Shown: piece after piece, positions 8,480 through 16,793 of the stretch | How the letters are laid out: every line of letters begins with the position of its first letter | Numbering within the stretch: the stretch's first letter is position 1 | NCBI GenBank assembly: GCA_002084875.1 | Contig: NBMH01000057.1 | Span: 1 to 32,209 of the forward strand | Length of the DNA stretch: 32,209 nucleotides | Source of the DNA: Anaerolineaceae bacterium 4572_78 | GTDB taxonomy: Bacteria > Chloroflexota > Anaerolineae > 4572-78 | Direction: 5' to 3' | The notes under the pieces: model-generated | Told to the model about the DNA's origin: nothing | The model's input: only the letters and a program-made list of their open reading frames with translations | Databases searched by the model: none | Position numbers and translations under genes: made by a program

Positions 8480-9727
8480 ATGACAAACTTAAATCCATTT
8501 AAAATAGCCCAACGGCAATTAGACGAAGCAGCTGAAAAATTACAGCTTGATATAGCTGCTCATTCATTACTACGAGAACCTCTACGAGAATATGTGTTTA
8601 CTTTTCCCGTCCGCATGGACGATGGGTTCGTAAAGGTTTTCAAGGGATATCGTGTTCAATATAACGATGCCCGAGGCCCATGCAAAGGTGGGATACGATT
8701 CCACCCCGATGAGACTATTGATACTGTACGGGCACTTGCTGCCTGGATGACATGGAAATGTGCTATGGTTGACATTCCACTTGGTGGTGGTAAAGGTGGA
8801 GTTACATGTGACCCACGACTACTTTCTGAATCAGAATTAGAACGACTAGCACGTGGTTACATGCGGTCCGCTAACCGCTTCATTAGCGATGATATTGATG
8901 TCCCTGCTCCCGATGTGTTCACCACGCCACAAATTATGGCATGGATGATGGACGAGTATGAAGTGATTCGCGGTAGACATCAACCTGGTATTATTACTGG
9001 TAAACCACTTGAACTTGGAGGTTCGGCTGGACGCGGCGATGCCACAGCTAGAGGTGGTATTTTCACCGTAAGAGAAGCAAGTAAAATGTTAGATATTAAC
9101 TTGAAAGGTGCTACAGCAGCTGTTCAAGGTCATGGAAATGTTGGACAGTTTGCTCATCAACTTGCGATTGATTTGCTGGGCATGAAGGTGGTTGCAGTTT
9201 CAGACGTAAAGGGTGGTATTTACAATCCTGATGGACTGGATTTTGAAGAAACCCTTGCCCACAGACTAGAAACAGGTTATGTAGTCAACATGAAGGGAAC
9301 ACGAAGCATCAGTAATAAAGAGTTACTTGAAATGGACGTAGATGTACTCTTCCCCTCTGCACTTGAAAATATGATTACTGAAAAAAACGCTGATAATATT
9401 AAGGCTAAAATTGTGGCTGAATTGGCAAATGGTCCCACCACACCCGAAGCCGATAATATTCTATATGAAAAAGGTATTTATGTCATTCCTGATTTCCTGT
9501 GTAATGCAGGTGGCGTGACGGTCAGTTATTTCGAGCAAGTCCAAAATTCTTATGGATATTATTGGACGAGTGAAGTTGTACACCAACGACTCGATGAAAA
9601 GATGACCAAAGCCTACCGCTCTGTGCATGAAATGGGACAAAAACATAAAATCCATAATCGCCTAGCAGCATATATGGTCGCTGTTAGTCGAGTTGCAGAA
9701 GCAATGAAATTACGTGGCTGGGTATAG
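8480..9727 (+). CDS. gdhA: Glu/Leu/Phe/Val dehydrogenase, likely glutamate dehydrogenase
   Basis: '[53 protein letters not shown]', '[15 protein letters not shown]', '[15 protein letters not shown]'. Confidence 0.96.
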   Translation: MTNLNPFKIAQRQLDEAAEKLQLDIAAHSLLREPLREYVFTFPVRMDDGFVKVFKGYRVQYNDARGPCKGGIRFHPDETIDTVRALAAWMTWKCAMVDIPLGGGKGGVTCDPRLLSESELERLARGYMRSANRFISDDIDVPAPDVFTTPQIMAWMMDEYEVIRGRHQPGIITGKPLELGGSAGRGDATARGGIFTVREASKMLDINLKGATAAVQGHGNVGQFAHQLAIDLLGMKVVAVSDVKGGIYNPDGLDFEETLAHRLETGYVVNMKGTRSISNKELLEMDVDVLFPSALENMITEKNADNIKAKIVAELANGPTTPEADNILYEKGIYVIPDFLCNAGGVTVSYFEQVQNSYGYYWTSEVVHQRLDEKMTKAYRSVHEMGQKHKIHNRLAAYMVAVSRVAEAMKLRGWV

Positions 9728-10210
9728 TTAGTTTAACATAGAATTTTGTGTTGCGTAGTGCAAAAGAAACAGTTCCCCAAAATAGTTCATGTTTCGACAA
9801 TGTGTTGCCATTCCTGTAGTTATCAAGTGGGCAGGCTGTAATTTTAAGGCGATATATTTTTGCATGTCCGTAGTAAAATGAAAAAATATTCCGAAAATAT
9901 ACAGACTGACACACATACCTAGATACCATGCGGGAACATGCACGCTTTGAGATATTATAAGCCAAGGGGATATCCAGTACAATGACAATGCTACCAAGTT
10001 GACCAATCCATAACCCCAACTTATTTCCTGTTCCCATGATTTGTCGGGAAAAATATTGCTTTTCAACACCCATAAAATTCCATAAGTGCCATGCAATGCC
10101 AAGTAAAGCCAAGCAGTAGTATTTGTCCACTGATTATAAATTGCTATCATAAGCAAAACAACTAATCCTGTTAGTGCCTTGTGTGAATCGATGAAGTATT
10201 TTTGTTTCAT
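9728..10210 (-). CDS. Isoprenylcysteine carboxyl methyltransferase/DUF1295-like membrane protein, apparently C-terminally truncated
   Basis: Hydrophobic; 'HLITTGMATHCRNMNYFGELFLLHYATQNSMLN' resembles the 'RNPNYFGE' motif of the ICMT/DUF1295 fold but ends ~12 aa later; internal ATG at 10210 is the more plausible start than 10345. Confidence 0.5.
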   Translation of the reverse strand: MKQKYFIDSHKALTGLVVLLMIAIYNQWTNTTAWLYLALHGTYGILWVLKSNIFPDKSWEQEISWGYGLVNLVALSLYWISPWLIISQSVHVPAWYLGMCVSLYIFGIFFHFTTDMQKYIALKLQPAHLITTGMATHCRNMNYFGELFLLHYATQNSMLN

Positions 10211-10345
10211 AGAAAATAATATAGCACAATTAGAGTGAAAAGAAACATAGGAGCGAAAATTTGTCTTATTTGCTAAATTGCCTAAAATAAGAATATAAAC
10301 TTTATACTGAAACATCATATTTGCAGATAGAAGTGAGGAGTACAA

Positions 10346-12472
10346 ATGGATATATTACGACATGCGGCTGGGTTTACCCCATTACCCAATAGCATAAATC
10401 GTTTGTTAGATTTAGCGTACAACTTATGGTGGACATGGCACCCCGAAGCCCAAGATTTGTATCGAAATATTGACCCCGAATTGTGGGAAGAGGTGTATCA
10501 CAATCCTGTTCGCTTTTTGCGGGAAGTTCGTCAGGTCAAGCTAGATGAAATATCGCAGGACAGCGATTATATTCAAACATTTCATAAAGTGTTGGGCAAT
10601 TTTGAGTCCTACATGATTTATGATAACAAGTGGTATGCCAAAAAATTCCCCAACCAAAAACATAAACCTATCGCTTATTTTTCAGCCGAGTTTGGCTTGC
10701 ATGAATGTTTGCCAATTTATTCAGGCGGTCTAGGTGTTCTTTCAGGTGACCACACTAAAGGAGCCAGTGATTTAGGTATCCCACTGGTTGGAGTTGGCTT
10801 TTTGTATCCACAAGGATACTTTAGACAAGTTATCCCTTTGCATGGTACACAAGAATCGATTTATCAAAAAGTCCGTTTTTCAGAAGTACCTGCCTTGCCT
10901 GTATACGACGGCGATGGAAAAGAAGTAGTTGTTTCTGTACAGTTACCTGGTCGAATGGTACATGCCAAAGTGTGGGATATTAATGTAGGAAACATGACCA
11001 TTTATTTGATGGATACCGATATTAATCCCAATGCCGAAGGTGACCGCGAATTATCGGCTCGGTTGTATGGCGGCGATAAAAAAATGCGACTAGCTCAAGA
11101 GATGGTTTTGGGCATTGGTGGAATCCGTGCCTTGCGTCAAATCGGCATTGAGCCAGCCGTGTACCACATGAATGAAGGGCACTCTGCTTTTCTGGTATTG
11201 GAACGTGTGCGAGAATATGTGAAAAAAGGATTAACCTTTGATGAAGCAACTAAAAAAGTAAAATCAACTTCGGTATTCACCACACATACGCCTGTCCCTG
11301 CTGGGCATGATGCCTTTAGTTTTGACATGATGGAGAAATTCTTTGTTGGTTATTGGGACGAGTTAGACTTGAGTAAAGATGAATTTCTAGGGCTTGCTCG
11401 TCAGGATAAAGATTGGGGTCCTGAATTTAGCATGACTGTGTTAGCCATGCGGCTTTCTGGTAAGCAAAACGGCGTTAGTAAATTGCATGGTGAAGTTTCT
11501 CGTAAGATGTGGCAATGGCTTTGGCCTAAAAAATCTGTTGCTGACGTACCGATAACTCATGTTACCAACGGAGTCCACACTGAAAGTTGGCTTGCTCCCG
11601 AATTGAAAGAAGTCTTTGATGGGGCAATGGGCAAAGATTGGGTACTACACCCTGATGACAGAGAAATGTGGGATTCCATAGACGATGTTCCCGATGAAAC
11701 ATTATGGGAAGTTCGCAATATTTTGCGGGCAAAAACTATTGACTTTGTACGACAACGAACACGTAACCGCTGGCACCGTTATGGCTCAAATCCGCATCAA
11801 TTGCAATTGATTGATAATTTGCTTGATAAAGATACTTTGACCATAGGTTTTGCTCGACGTTTTGCTACCTATAAACGTGCAACCATGCTATTTACTGATG
11901 TAGAACGTCTCAAGCGTATCATGGGTCATGCTGACCGCCCCATCCAATTTATTTTTTCGGGGAAAGCCCATCCACGTGATGAACCAGGTAAGGCTCTCAT
12001 TCGAGAGGTTTATCACCGTTCATTTGAACCAGGCTTGGAAGGTAAACTCATTTTTGTTGAGGATTACGATATTAATGTCGGACGCTATTTGGTGTCGGGC
12101 GTGGATGTGTGGTTGAATACTCCCATCCGTCCCCAAGAAGCTAGCGGCACAAGTGGGCAAAAAGCTGGCTTGAATGGTATTCCTAATTTAAGCATCAGTG
12201 ATGGGTGGTGGCCCGAATGTTACAACGGAAAAAATGGCTGGGTAATTGGCACAGATGAAGAACCTGATGCTCATCGTGATGCCCATTATCTGTACACGCT
12301 CTTAGAGGAGGAAGTGGCACCATTATTCTACACATGCAACGATAAAGGTATCCCTGAAGGATGGCTCCAAATCATGAGAGAATCCATTAAAACAGTTGGG
12401 TCTCAATTTAGTATGGCTCGCATGTTGAGGGAGTATGTTCATAATTTGTACATGCCATTGTTGATAGAATAA
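10346..12472 (+). CDS. glgP: Alpha-glucan phosphorylase (with N-terminal DUF3417-like segment)
   Basis: 'NLWWTWHPEAQDLYRNIDPELWEEVYHNPVRFL', 'AYFSAEFGLHECLPIYSGGLGVLSGDHTKGASDLGIPLVGVGFLY', 'EASGTSGQKAGLNGIPNLSISDGWWPE'. Confidence 0.95.
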   Translation: MDILRHAAGFTPLPNSINRLLDLAYNLWWTWHPEAQDLYRNIDPELWEEVYHNPVRFLREVRQVKLDEISQDSDYIQTFHKVLGNFESYMIYDNKWYAKKFPNQKHKPIAYFSAEFGLHECLPIYSGGLGVLSGDHTKGASDLGIPLVGVGFLYPQGYFRQVIPLHGTQESIYQKVRFSEVPALPVYDGDGKEVVVSVQLPGRMVHAKVWDINVGNMTIYLMDTDINPNAEGDRELSARLYGGDKKMRLAQEMVLGIGGIRALRQIGIEPAVYHMNEGHSAFLVLERVREYVKKGLTFDEATKKVKSTSVFTTHTPVPAGHDAFSFDMMEKFFVGYWDELDLSKDEFLGLARQDKDWGPEFSMTVLAMRLSGKQNGVSKLHGEVSRKMWQWLWPKKSVADVPITHVTNGVHTESWLAPELKEVFDGAMGKDWVLHPDDREMWDSIDDVPDETLWEVRNILRAKTIDFVRQRTRNRWHRYGSNPHQLQLIDNLLDKDTLTIGFARRFATYKRATMLFTDVERLKRIMGHADRPIQFIFSGKAHPRDEPGKALIREVYHRSFEPGLEGKLIFVEDYDINVGRYLVSGVDVWLNTPIRPQEASGTSGQKAGLNGIPNLSISDGWWPECYNGKNGWVIGTDEEPDAHRDAHYLYTLLEEEVAPLFYTCNDKGIPEGWLQIMRESIKTVGSQFSMARMLREYVHNLYMPLLIE

Positions 12473-12499
12473 AAAATAAGGTATGCCTTACAAAAAGAA

Positions 12500-12532
12500 A
12501 GAAGCCAAGTTTTTTTAAGAAACTTAGCTTCT
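12500..12532. terminator. Hairpin between convergent glgP and dockerin genes, candidate bidirectional terminator
   Basis: AGAAGCCAAGTTT ... AAACTTAGCTTCT (one mismatch). Confidence 0.55.
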
Positions 12533-12568
12533 AACACAGTAAAGGAGATTTGTCTAGTAAAATAAGGT

Positions 12569-13873
12569 TTATTGATTACTTGCTACGGATATTAGGGATG
12601 GACCGTAGGTACGGAAGTTATTGGCAACTATGACTAGGTCGGCGATGTCTATGACACCGTTGGTGGTATAGTCCATATTGGCTAAATCGCCATATATAAC
12701 ATTACCACCGTCCCAAGTATTCCTCCCTAGATTTGTGGCTATAAGTGTCAGGTCAAAAATGTTAATCACATTATCGTCATTCAAATCACCTGCAAGAAGA
12801 GTAACTTGATATAAATTCTCTGTGTTAATGTTCTCCCCTTGAGAATCAAGGTAGCCGAGTCTGCTAACCGTTAGTTTGTCATAAGGTGATGGTAAACTTA
12901 GAGCTACCTCTCCTGTAGTTCTATCAACACTACCATTAATTATAGACCCCATCTGAGTGACTCTTACTTGAATGCCCGTCATTTTATTGGTGACTAAATT
13001 TACTGGATTAGTTAAATCTAATGCTTGCAAAGAAACTCGGAAACTATGACCTGAACTCGCACTTGACCTAACTTGCAATGCACCAATAATAGGAAGTTCT
13101 TCGACTGGAAGTGTAGTAACAACGTTGGGGTTCAAATTAGTACATCCAGTAGTATTACTGTATCCAAAACATGGCGGAATTGATAACCCCCTGTTATTTT
13201 TAGGGTCAATGATGGTAAACACAACGTAGGTACCATCGTTAAGCGGTCTGTTTTCAATTGCCCACTCAATATTAATTAGCGAACCACTTGAGTATAGTAG
13301 TTTTTTACTCGGATTGAGTATGGCTATGCTAACGTAGCTACGTGTGTTGGTTTGCCTGTCCAAGTTTAATATCGGAGGATTAGGAGAAAACCCCCAATTA
13401 AGTGGTAAAGGAAGTTCATCAATTGTATTAAGTGGCACTACTTCATTAAGGGTTTCTTGAACAATATAATCAACCCCTTCGGTAAGACCATTAAAAATAT
13501 CACCTGCTCTAATACGATTTACTGTCGCAATATCACCATTGTAATCGAATGCGACGTAAATCGCACTCATATCACCAGCTTGATTAATCATTAACTCTGT
13601 TGTAGCACGCCCCCCGCTAGGAACAGGTTGAGGATTAACACTATTGGTATTAATAAATAGATTTGGTATATCAAGGGTATCTGCACCAGGAACATCATCA
13701 GAATTACCGTCCCACCTACTATTAGGACGTAGCGTAAATTGATTTAAGGACGGTTCCTGTGCGTGGACTGAAACCATAAACATATTAGCCATGACAATGG
13801 CAACCAACAATGTAATACTAAAGATAAAATAATCTTTATTGATAGAACTTAAACATTTTGCTTTCGCATTCAT
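12569..13873 (-). CDS. Secreted dockerin-type I repeat protein, possible N-terminal cohesin-like domain
   Basis: Signal-peptide-like N-terminus; C-terminal duplicated calcium motifs 'GDLNDDNVINIFDLTLIATNLG' and 'GDLANMDYTTNGVIDIADLVIVANNF'; SD GGAGG precedes the ATG at 13873 rather than the one at 13888. Confidence 0.75.
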   Translation of the reverse strand: MNAKAKCLSSINKDYFIFSITLLVAIVMANMFMVSVHAQEPSLNQFTLRPNSRWDGNSDDVPGADTLDIPNLFINTNSVNPQPVPSGGRATTELMINQAGDMSAIYVAFDYNGDIATVNRIRAGDIFNGLTEGVDYIVQETLNEVVPLNTIDELPLPLNWGFSPNPPILNLDRQTNTRSYVSIAILNPSKKLLYSSGSLINIEWAIENRPLNDGTYVVFTIIDPKNNRGLSIPPCFGYSNTTGCTNLNPNVVTTLPVEELPIIGALQVRSSASSGHSFRVSLQALDLTNPVNLVTNKMTGIQVRVTQMGSIINGSVDRTTGEVALSLPSPYDKLTVSRLGYLDSQGENINTENLYQVTLLAGDLNDDNVINIFDLTLIATNLGRNTWDGGNVIYGDLANMDYTTNGVIDIADLVIVANNFRTYGPSLISVASNQ

Positions 13874-14094
13874 TAAATTTTCCTCCAAAATCTGATAAAA
13901 AATTATTACAAAGAAATTTTCTTTATTGAAAACTTCTTTATTGAAATTGTTGATTTTATTTTAACCTTTTACAGCATTTTTCTCAACAGCAGTAATGCGG
14001 AAAGTTAATACAAAATAGCCACACCTGTTTTTATGTAATAGTACGGAGTCGGTGAGTCGCTTGGTTGGTGAGAACGAAAAGAAATAAGATGTAT

Positions 14095-14128
14095 TTGCCA
14101 ACCTGACCAAAAACTGCTAGATTATAAT
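14095..14128 (+). promoter_or_regulatory. Candidate promoter immediately upstream of the Nudix regulator
   Basis: TTGCCA (14095-14100), 17 nt, TAGATT (14118-14123), overlapping TATAAT (14123-14128); ATG at 14131. Confidence 0.35.
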
Positions 14129-14130
14129 AC

Positions 14131-14844
14131 ATGAATACAAAAATTAAAGCAAATTCTTACAATCCAGATGATTATGAACGTCCTTCGGTAGCAGTTGATA
14201 TTGTTCTTTTTTCAATCATTGAAGCTAAGTTAAAGACATTGCTTATCAAACGAGGGTCATTACCATACATGGGTGATTGGGCATTTCCTGGTGGGTTTGT
14301 TGAAATCGATGAGTCACTTGACAATGCGGCTTACCGTGAACTAAAAGAGGAAACGAACATTGACCAGTCACAAATTTATCTGGAACAGTTATACACCTTT
14401 GGCAAACCCAACCGCGACCCACGCATGCGAGTAATTACGGTAACTTACTTTGCCCTTGTGAGTGTTGACAAACTCAATAACCCACAAGCAGGAGATGATG
14501 CGGCTGATGTTGGTTGGTTTTCAGTATTTAATCCACCAGATTTGGCTTTCGACCATAGTGACATTCTGAAGTATGCCATTACTCGTTTGCGTTACAAGTT
14601 GGAGTATAGTGCTGTTGGTTTTCAGTTAATGCCTGAAACGTTCACCTTACGTGAATTACAGGAATCTTATGAAATTATCCTAGTAGAAAAATTGGACAAA
14701 GGAAATTTTCGTAGTAAACTACGTCGTACAAATGTAATTGAGCCGACAAAGTTTTATCGGGACACGCGTGGTCGCCCAGCTCGATTGTATCAGTTTAAGG
14801 TTGATGCGGTAGCCGAAATAAAAACGAGACGTTTATTCCCATAG
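14131..14844 (+). CDS. NrtR-type Nudix-domain transcriptional regulator
   Basis: Nudix-box-like 'GGFVEIDESLDNAAYRELKEETNI' with C-terminal winged-helix-like 'FTLRELQESYEIILVEKLDKGNFRSKLRRTNVIEPT...GRPARLYQF'. Confidence 0.85.
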   Translation: MNTKIKANSYNPDDYERPSVAVDIVLFSIIEAKLKTLLIKRGSLPYMGDWAFPGGFVEIDESLDNAAYRELKEETNIDQSQIYLEQLYTFGKPNRDPRMRVITVTYFALVSVDKLNNPQAGDDAADVGWFSVFNPPDLAFDHSDILKYAITRLRYKLEYSAVGFQLMPETFTLRELQESYEIILVEKLDKGNFRSKLRRTNVIEPTKFYRDTRGRPARLYQFKVDAVAEIKTRRLFP

Positions 14845-14846
14845 TT

Positions 14847-15656
14847 ATGAAAAAGATAACACCTCTTTATGAAAATCTAAGCATGGTGGTCAGTTTTACA
14901 CTGATAGGATTAGCCCTTTATTTTGTTGTTGACATACCTGTAACGCCTGAGATACAGCTCATTGGTATGCCAATAAGCTCATTTGATTTACAGCAATTAC
15001 TCATGGCGGTATGTTTAGGTGGGTTGGTATTTGCTGGGGTTGGCATGATAGTGAGTAGCCATACTGAAGTTCAGATAGACTACTCCATCCCATTTTGGGT
15101 CAATTCAGTATTACTTATCATTTTAGCAACATGGACACTGCCTTCATTAAATAATCCTATGAATTGGGGACTGGGATTAATCATAGTTGGTATCCTACTC
15201 TTTTTGACAATGCTGACTGAATATCGTTTGATTGAAACAGTAGAAACAAGTTTCAATGTTGCAGAATTGTGGTCAAGATGGGTAAGCTATGGATTGATGT
15301 TGACTTACGGAATTTATATTGGGCAAGCAGGAATATCTTTAGTTTTTCGCATCGTGGGTGTAGCATGTGTGGCTTGGTTACTTGCCAGTTCTATTTTTAA
15401 TCTGCATGCCACGCACAATAAACATGTCAACCGATTATCTATTTTGGTAGGGTTAGCAATTGGTCAAGTTATGTGGTTTTTAGCATATTGGTCTGTTAAT
15501 TCAATTATGGTAGGATTAATGACCTTCTTATTCTTTTATACTATTTGCGGTCTTATAGCAGATTACTTACAAGAAAAACTGACTCGACAGGTGGCAATAG
15601 AATATGGGGTTGTCATGGTACTTGGATTATGGGCAATTATGCGGATAGTTGGTTAA
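14847..15656 (+). CDS. Multi-pass membrane protein of unknown function
   Basis: 269 aa, repeated hydrophobic segments; starts 2 nt after the upstream stop codon. Confidence 0.7.
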   Translation: MKKITPLYENLSMVVSFTLIGLALYFVVDIPVTPEIQLIGMPISSFDLQQLLMAVCLGGLVFAGVGMIVSSHTEVQIDYSIPFWVNSVLLIILATWTLPSLNNPMNWGLGLIIVGILLFLTMLTEYRLIETVETSFNVAELWSRWVSYGLMLTYGIYIGQAGISLVFRIVGVACVAWLLASSIFNLHATHNKHVNRLSILVGLAIGQVMWFLAYWSVNSIMVGLMTFLFFYTICGLIADYLQEKLTRQVAIEYGVVMVLGLWAIMRIVG

Positions 15657-15682
15657 ACTCATGTCAAAATGAGAGGTAAATT

Positions 15683-16267
15683 GTGCCACAAATATTTGGG
15701 GATTTTATTGAGCCAGGTAACAGTAAAGAGTATTTAGTTCTTAGCTTTTCTCCTACATCGCGACCAATTCAAAAACGATGGAAAAATAACGGCTTGTCAG
15801 CTGACTTTTTGGCGGATTACTGGATGACATTCTCTCCTACCAAAAATGTACTATTGATAAAAAAGCAGACTGCTATTAAAGACGCTATTAGTTTTATCGT
15901 TAATGAACTACTTGAAAATGCAATGAAATTTAACAGTGATGATGCGGCAGTTGCTATCCATATGAGTTTGTATTTTTATAATGACAAGATACGATTTTAT
16001 GTAACAAATGGCATTAACTCTCTTCAGGTGAATGAGTTTCAATTATTCATCAATAAGTTGTTGACTGAATATCCCGAACGCTTATATATCACTCAGTTAG
16101 AAAATAGTGTTAATGATAGTACAAATAAAAATTCAGGTTTAGGCTTTTTAATAATGCTTGTTGACTACCATGCTGACTTAGCATGGAAATTTGATGTCAT
16201 TCATGAAGTTCCTAAACATGAGACGGTGACAACAATGGCTCAAATTAACTTTTTGGATACAGACTGA
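15683..16267 (+). CDS. HATPase-like regulator, slr1658/SiaB-like family
   Basis: 'AISFIVNELLENAMKFNSDDAAVAIHMSLYFYNDKIRFYVTNGI' (N-box-like) and 'GLGFLIMLVDYHADLAWKF'; GTG start with SD-like gagagg. Confidence 0.7.
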   Translation: MPQIFGDFIEPGNSKEYLVLSFSPTSRPIQKRWKNNGLSADFLADYWMTFSPTKNVLLIKKQTAIKDAISFIVNELLENAMKFNSDDAAVAIHMSLYFYNDKIRFYVTNGINSLQVNEFQLFINKLLTEYPERLYITQLENSVNDSTNKNSGLGFLIMLVDYHADLAWKFDVIHEVPKHETVTTMAQINFLDTD

Positions 16268-16327
16268 CAGGCTTCTAAAAACCCGTCAGGTTTAACCCAT
16301 ATGTCCGTACTACGGTTACACTGATTT

Positions 16328-16364
16328 TATACTTGCTAAGGGTAAGAATTGTAATTTTAAACCA
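16328..16364. repeat. 37-bp exact direct repeat, copy 1
   Basis: 'tatacttgctaagggtaagaattgtaattttaaacca' identical at 31307-31343. Confidence 0.9.
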
Positions 16365-16374
16365 GCTTATGGTA

Positions 16375-16404
16375 TTCACAAAACTAACCATTTTTTGGTA
16401 TAAT
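16375..16404 (+). promoter_or_regulatory. Candidate promoter for the STAS gene
   Basis: TTCACA (16375-16380), 18 nt, TATAAT (16399-16404). Confidence 0.4.
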
Positions 16405-16421
16405 ACAGGAGATTATATTTC

Positions 16422-16766
16422 ATGAAGATTGAAGGTCAAAACTACATAGTAACATATGATTCGTCGTCATCAACGATTTGTTGTGAAGGTGCATTTCGAT
16501 TACGGGGCATGGCTGAGTACAGTCCCATTATGGAATTGCTTGACACGGTGGCAAATCAAAAACCTAAAAATGTTATCTTAAATTTGACGGGATTAAAGTT
16601 CATGAACAGTTCAGGGATAAATGTCATATCTAAATTCGTGATTAAGTTACGCCGTCAAAAATCAAGCGATTTAGTCGTTTTATGTACCAGTAAATACCCA
16701 TGGCAAATAAAATCATTACGAAATTTAGAACGATTGATGCCTGGCTTAAAATTAGAAGTAGACTAG
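16422..16766 (+). CDS. STAS-domain anti-sigma-factor-antagonist-like protein (slr1659-like)
   Basis: 'KNVILNLTGLKFMNSSGINVISKFVIKLRRQ' matches the STAS phosphoserine-loop pattern; SD ggag. Confidence 0.75.
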   Translation: MKIEGQNYIVTYDSSSSTICCEGAFRLRGMAEYSPIMELLDTVANQKPKNVILNLTGLKFMNSSGINVISKFVIKLRRQKSSDLVVLCTSKYPWQIKSLRNLERLMPGLKLEVD

Positions 16767-16793
16767 AAACGGGCATTTGGTCTGGTTACAAAG

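Noticed and set aside
9684-10130. 148-aa minus-strand ORF
   Set aside because: Alternative frame to the ICMT-like ORF and overlaps gdhA; the 9728-10210 frame carries the family motif
16262-16295. Degenerate CTGACAGG...CGTCAG dyad after the slr1658-like gene
   Set aside because: Stem too short and interrupted to call a terminator or a repeat confidently
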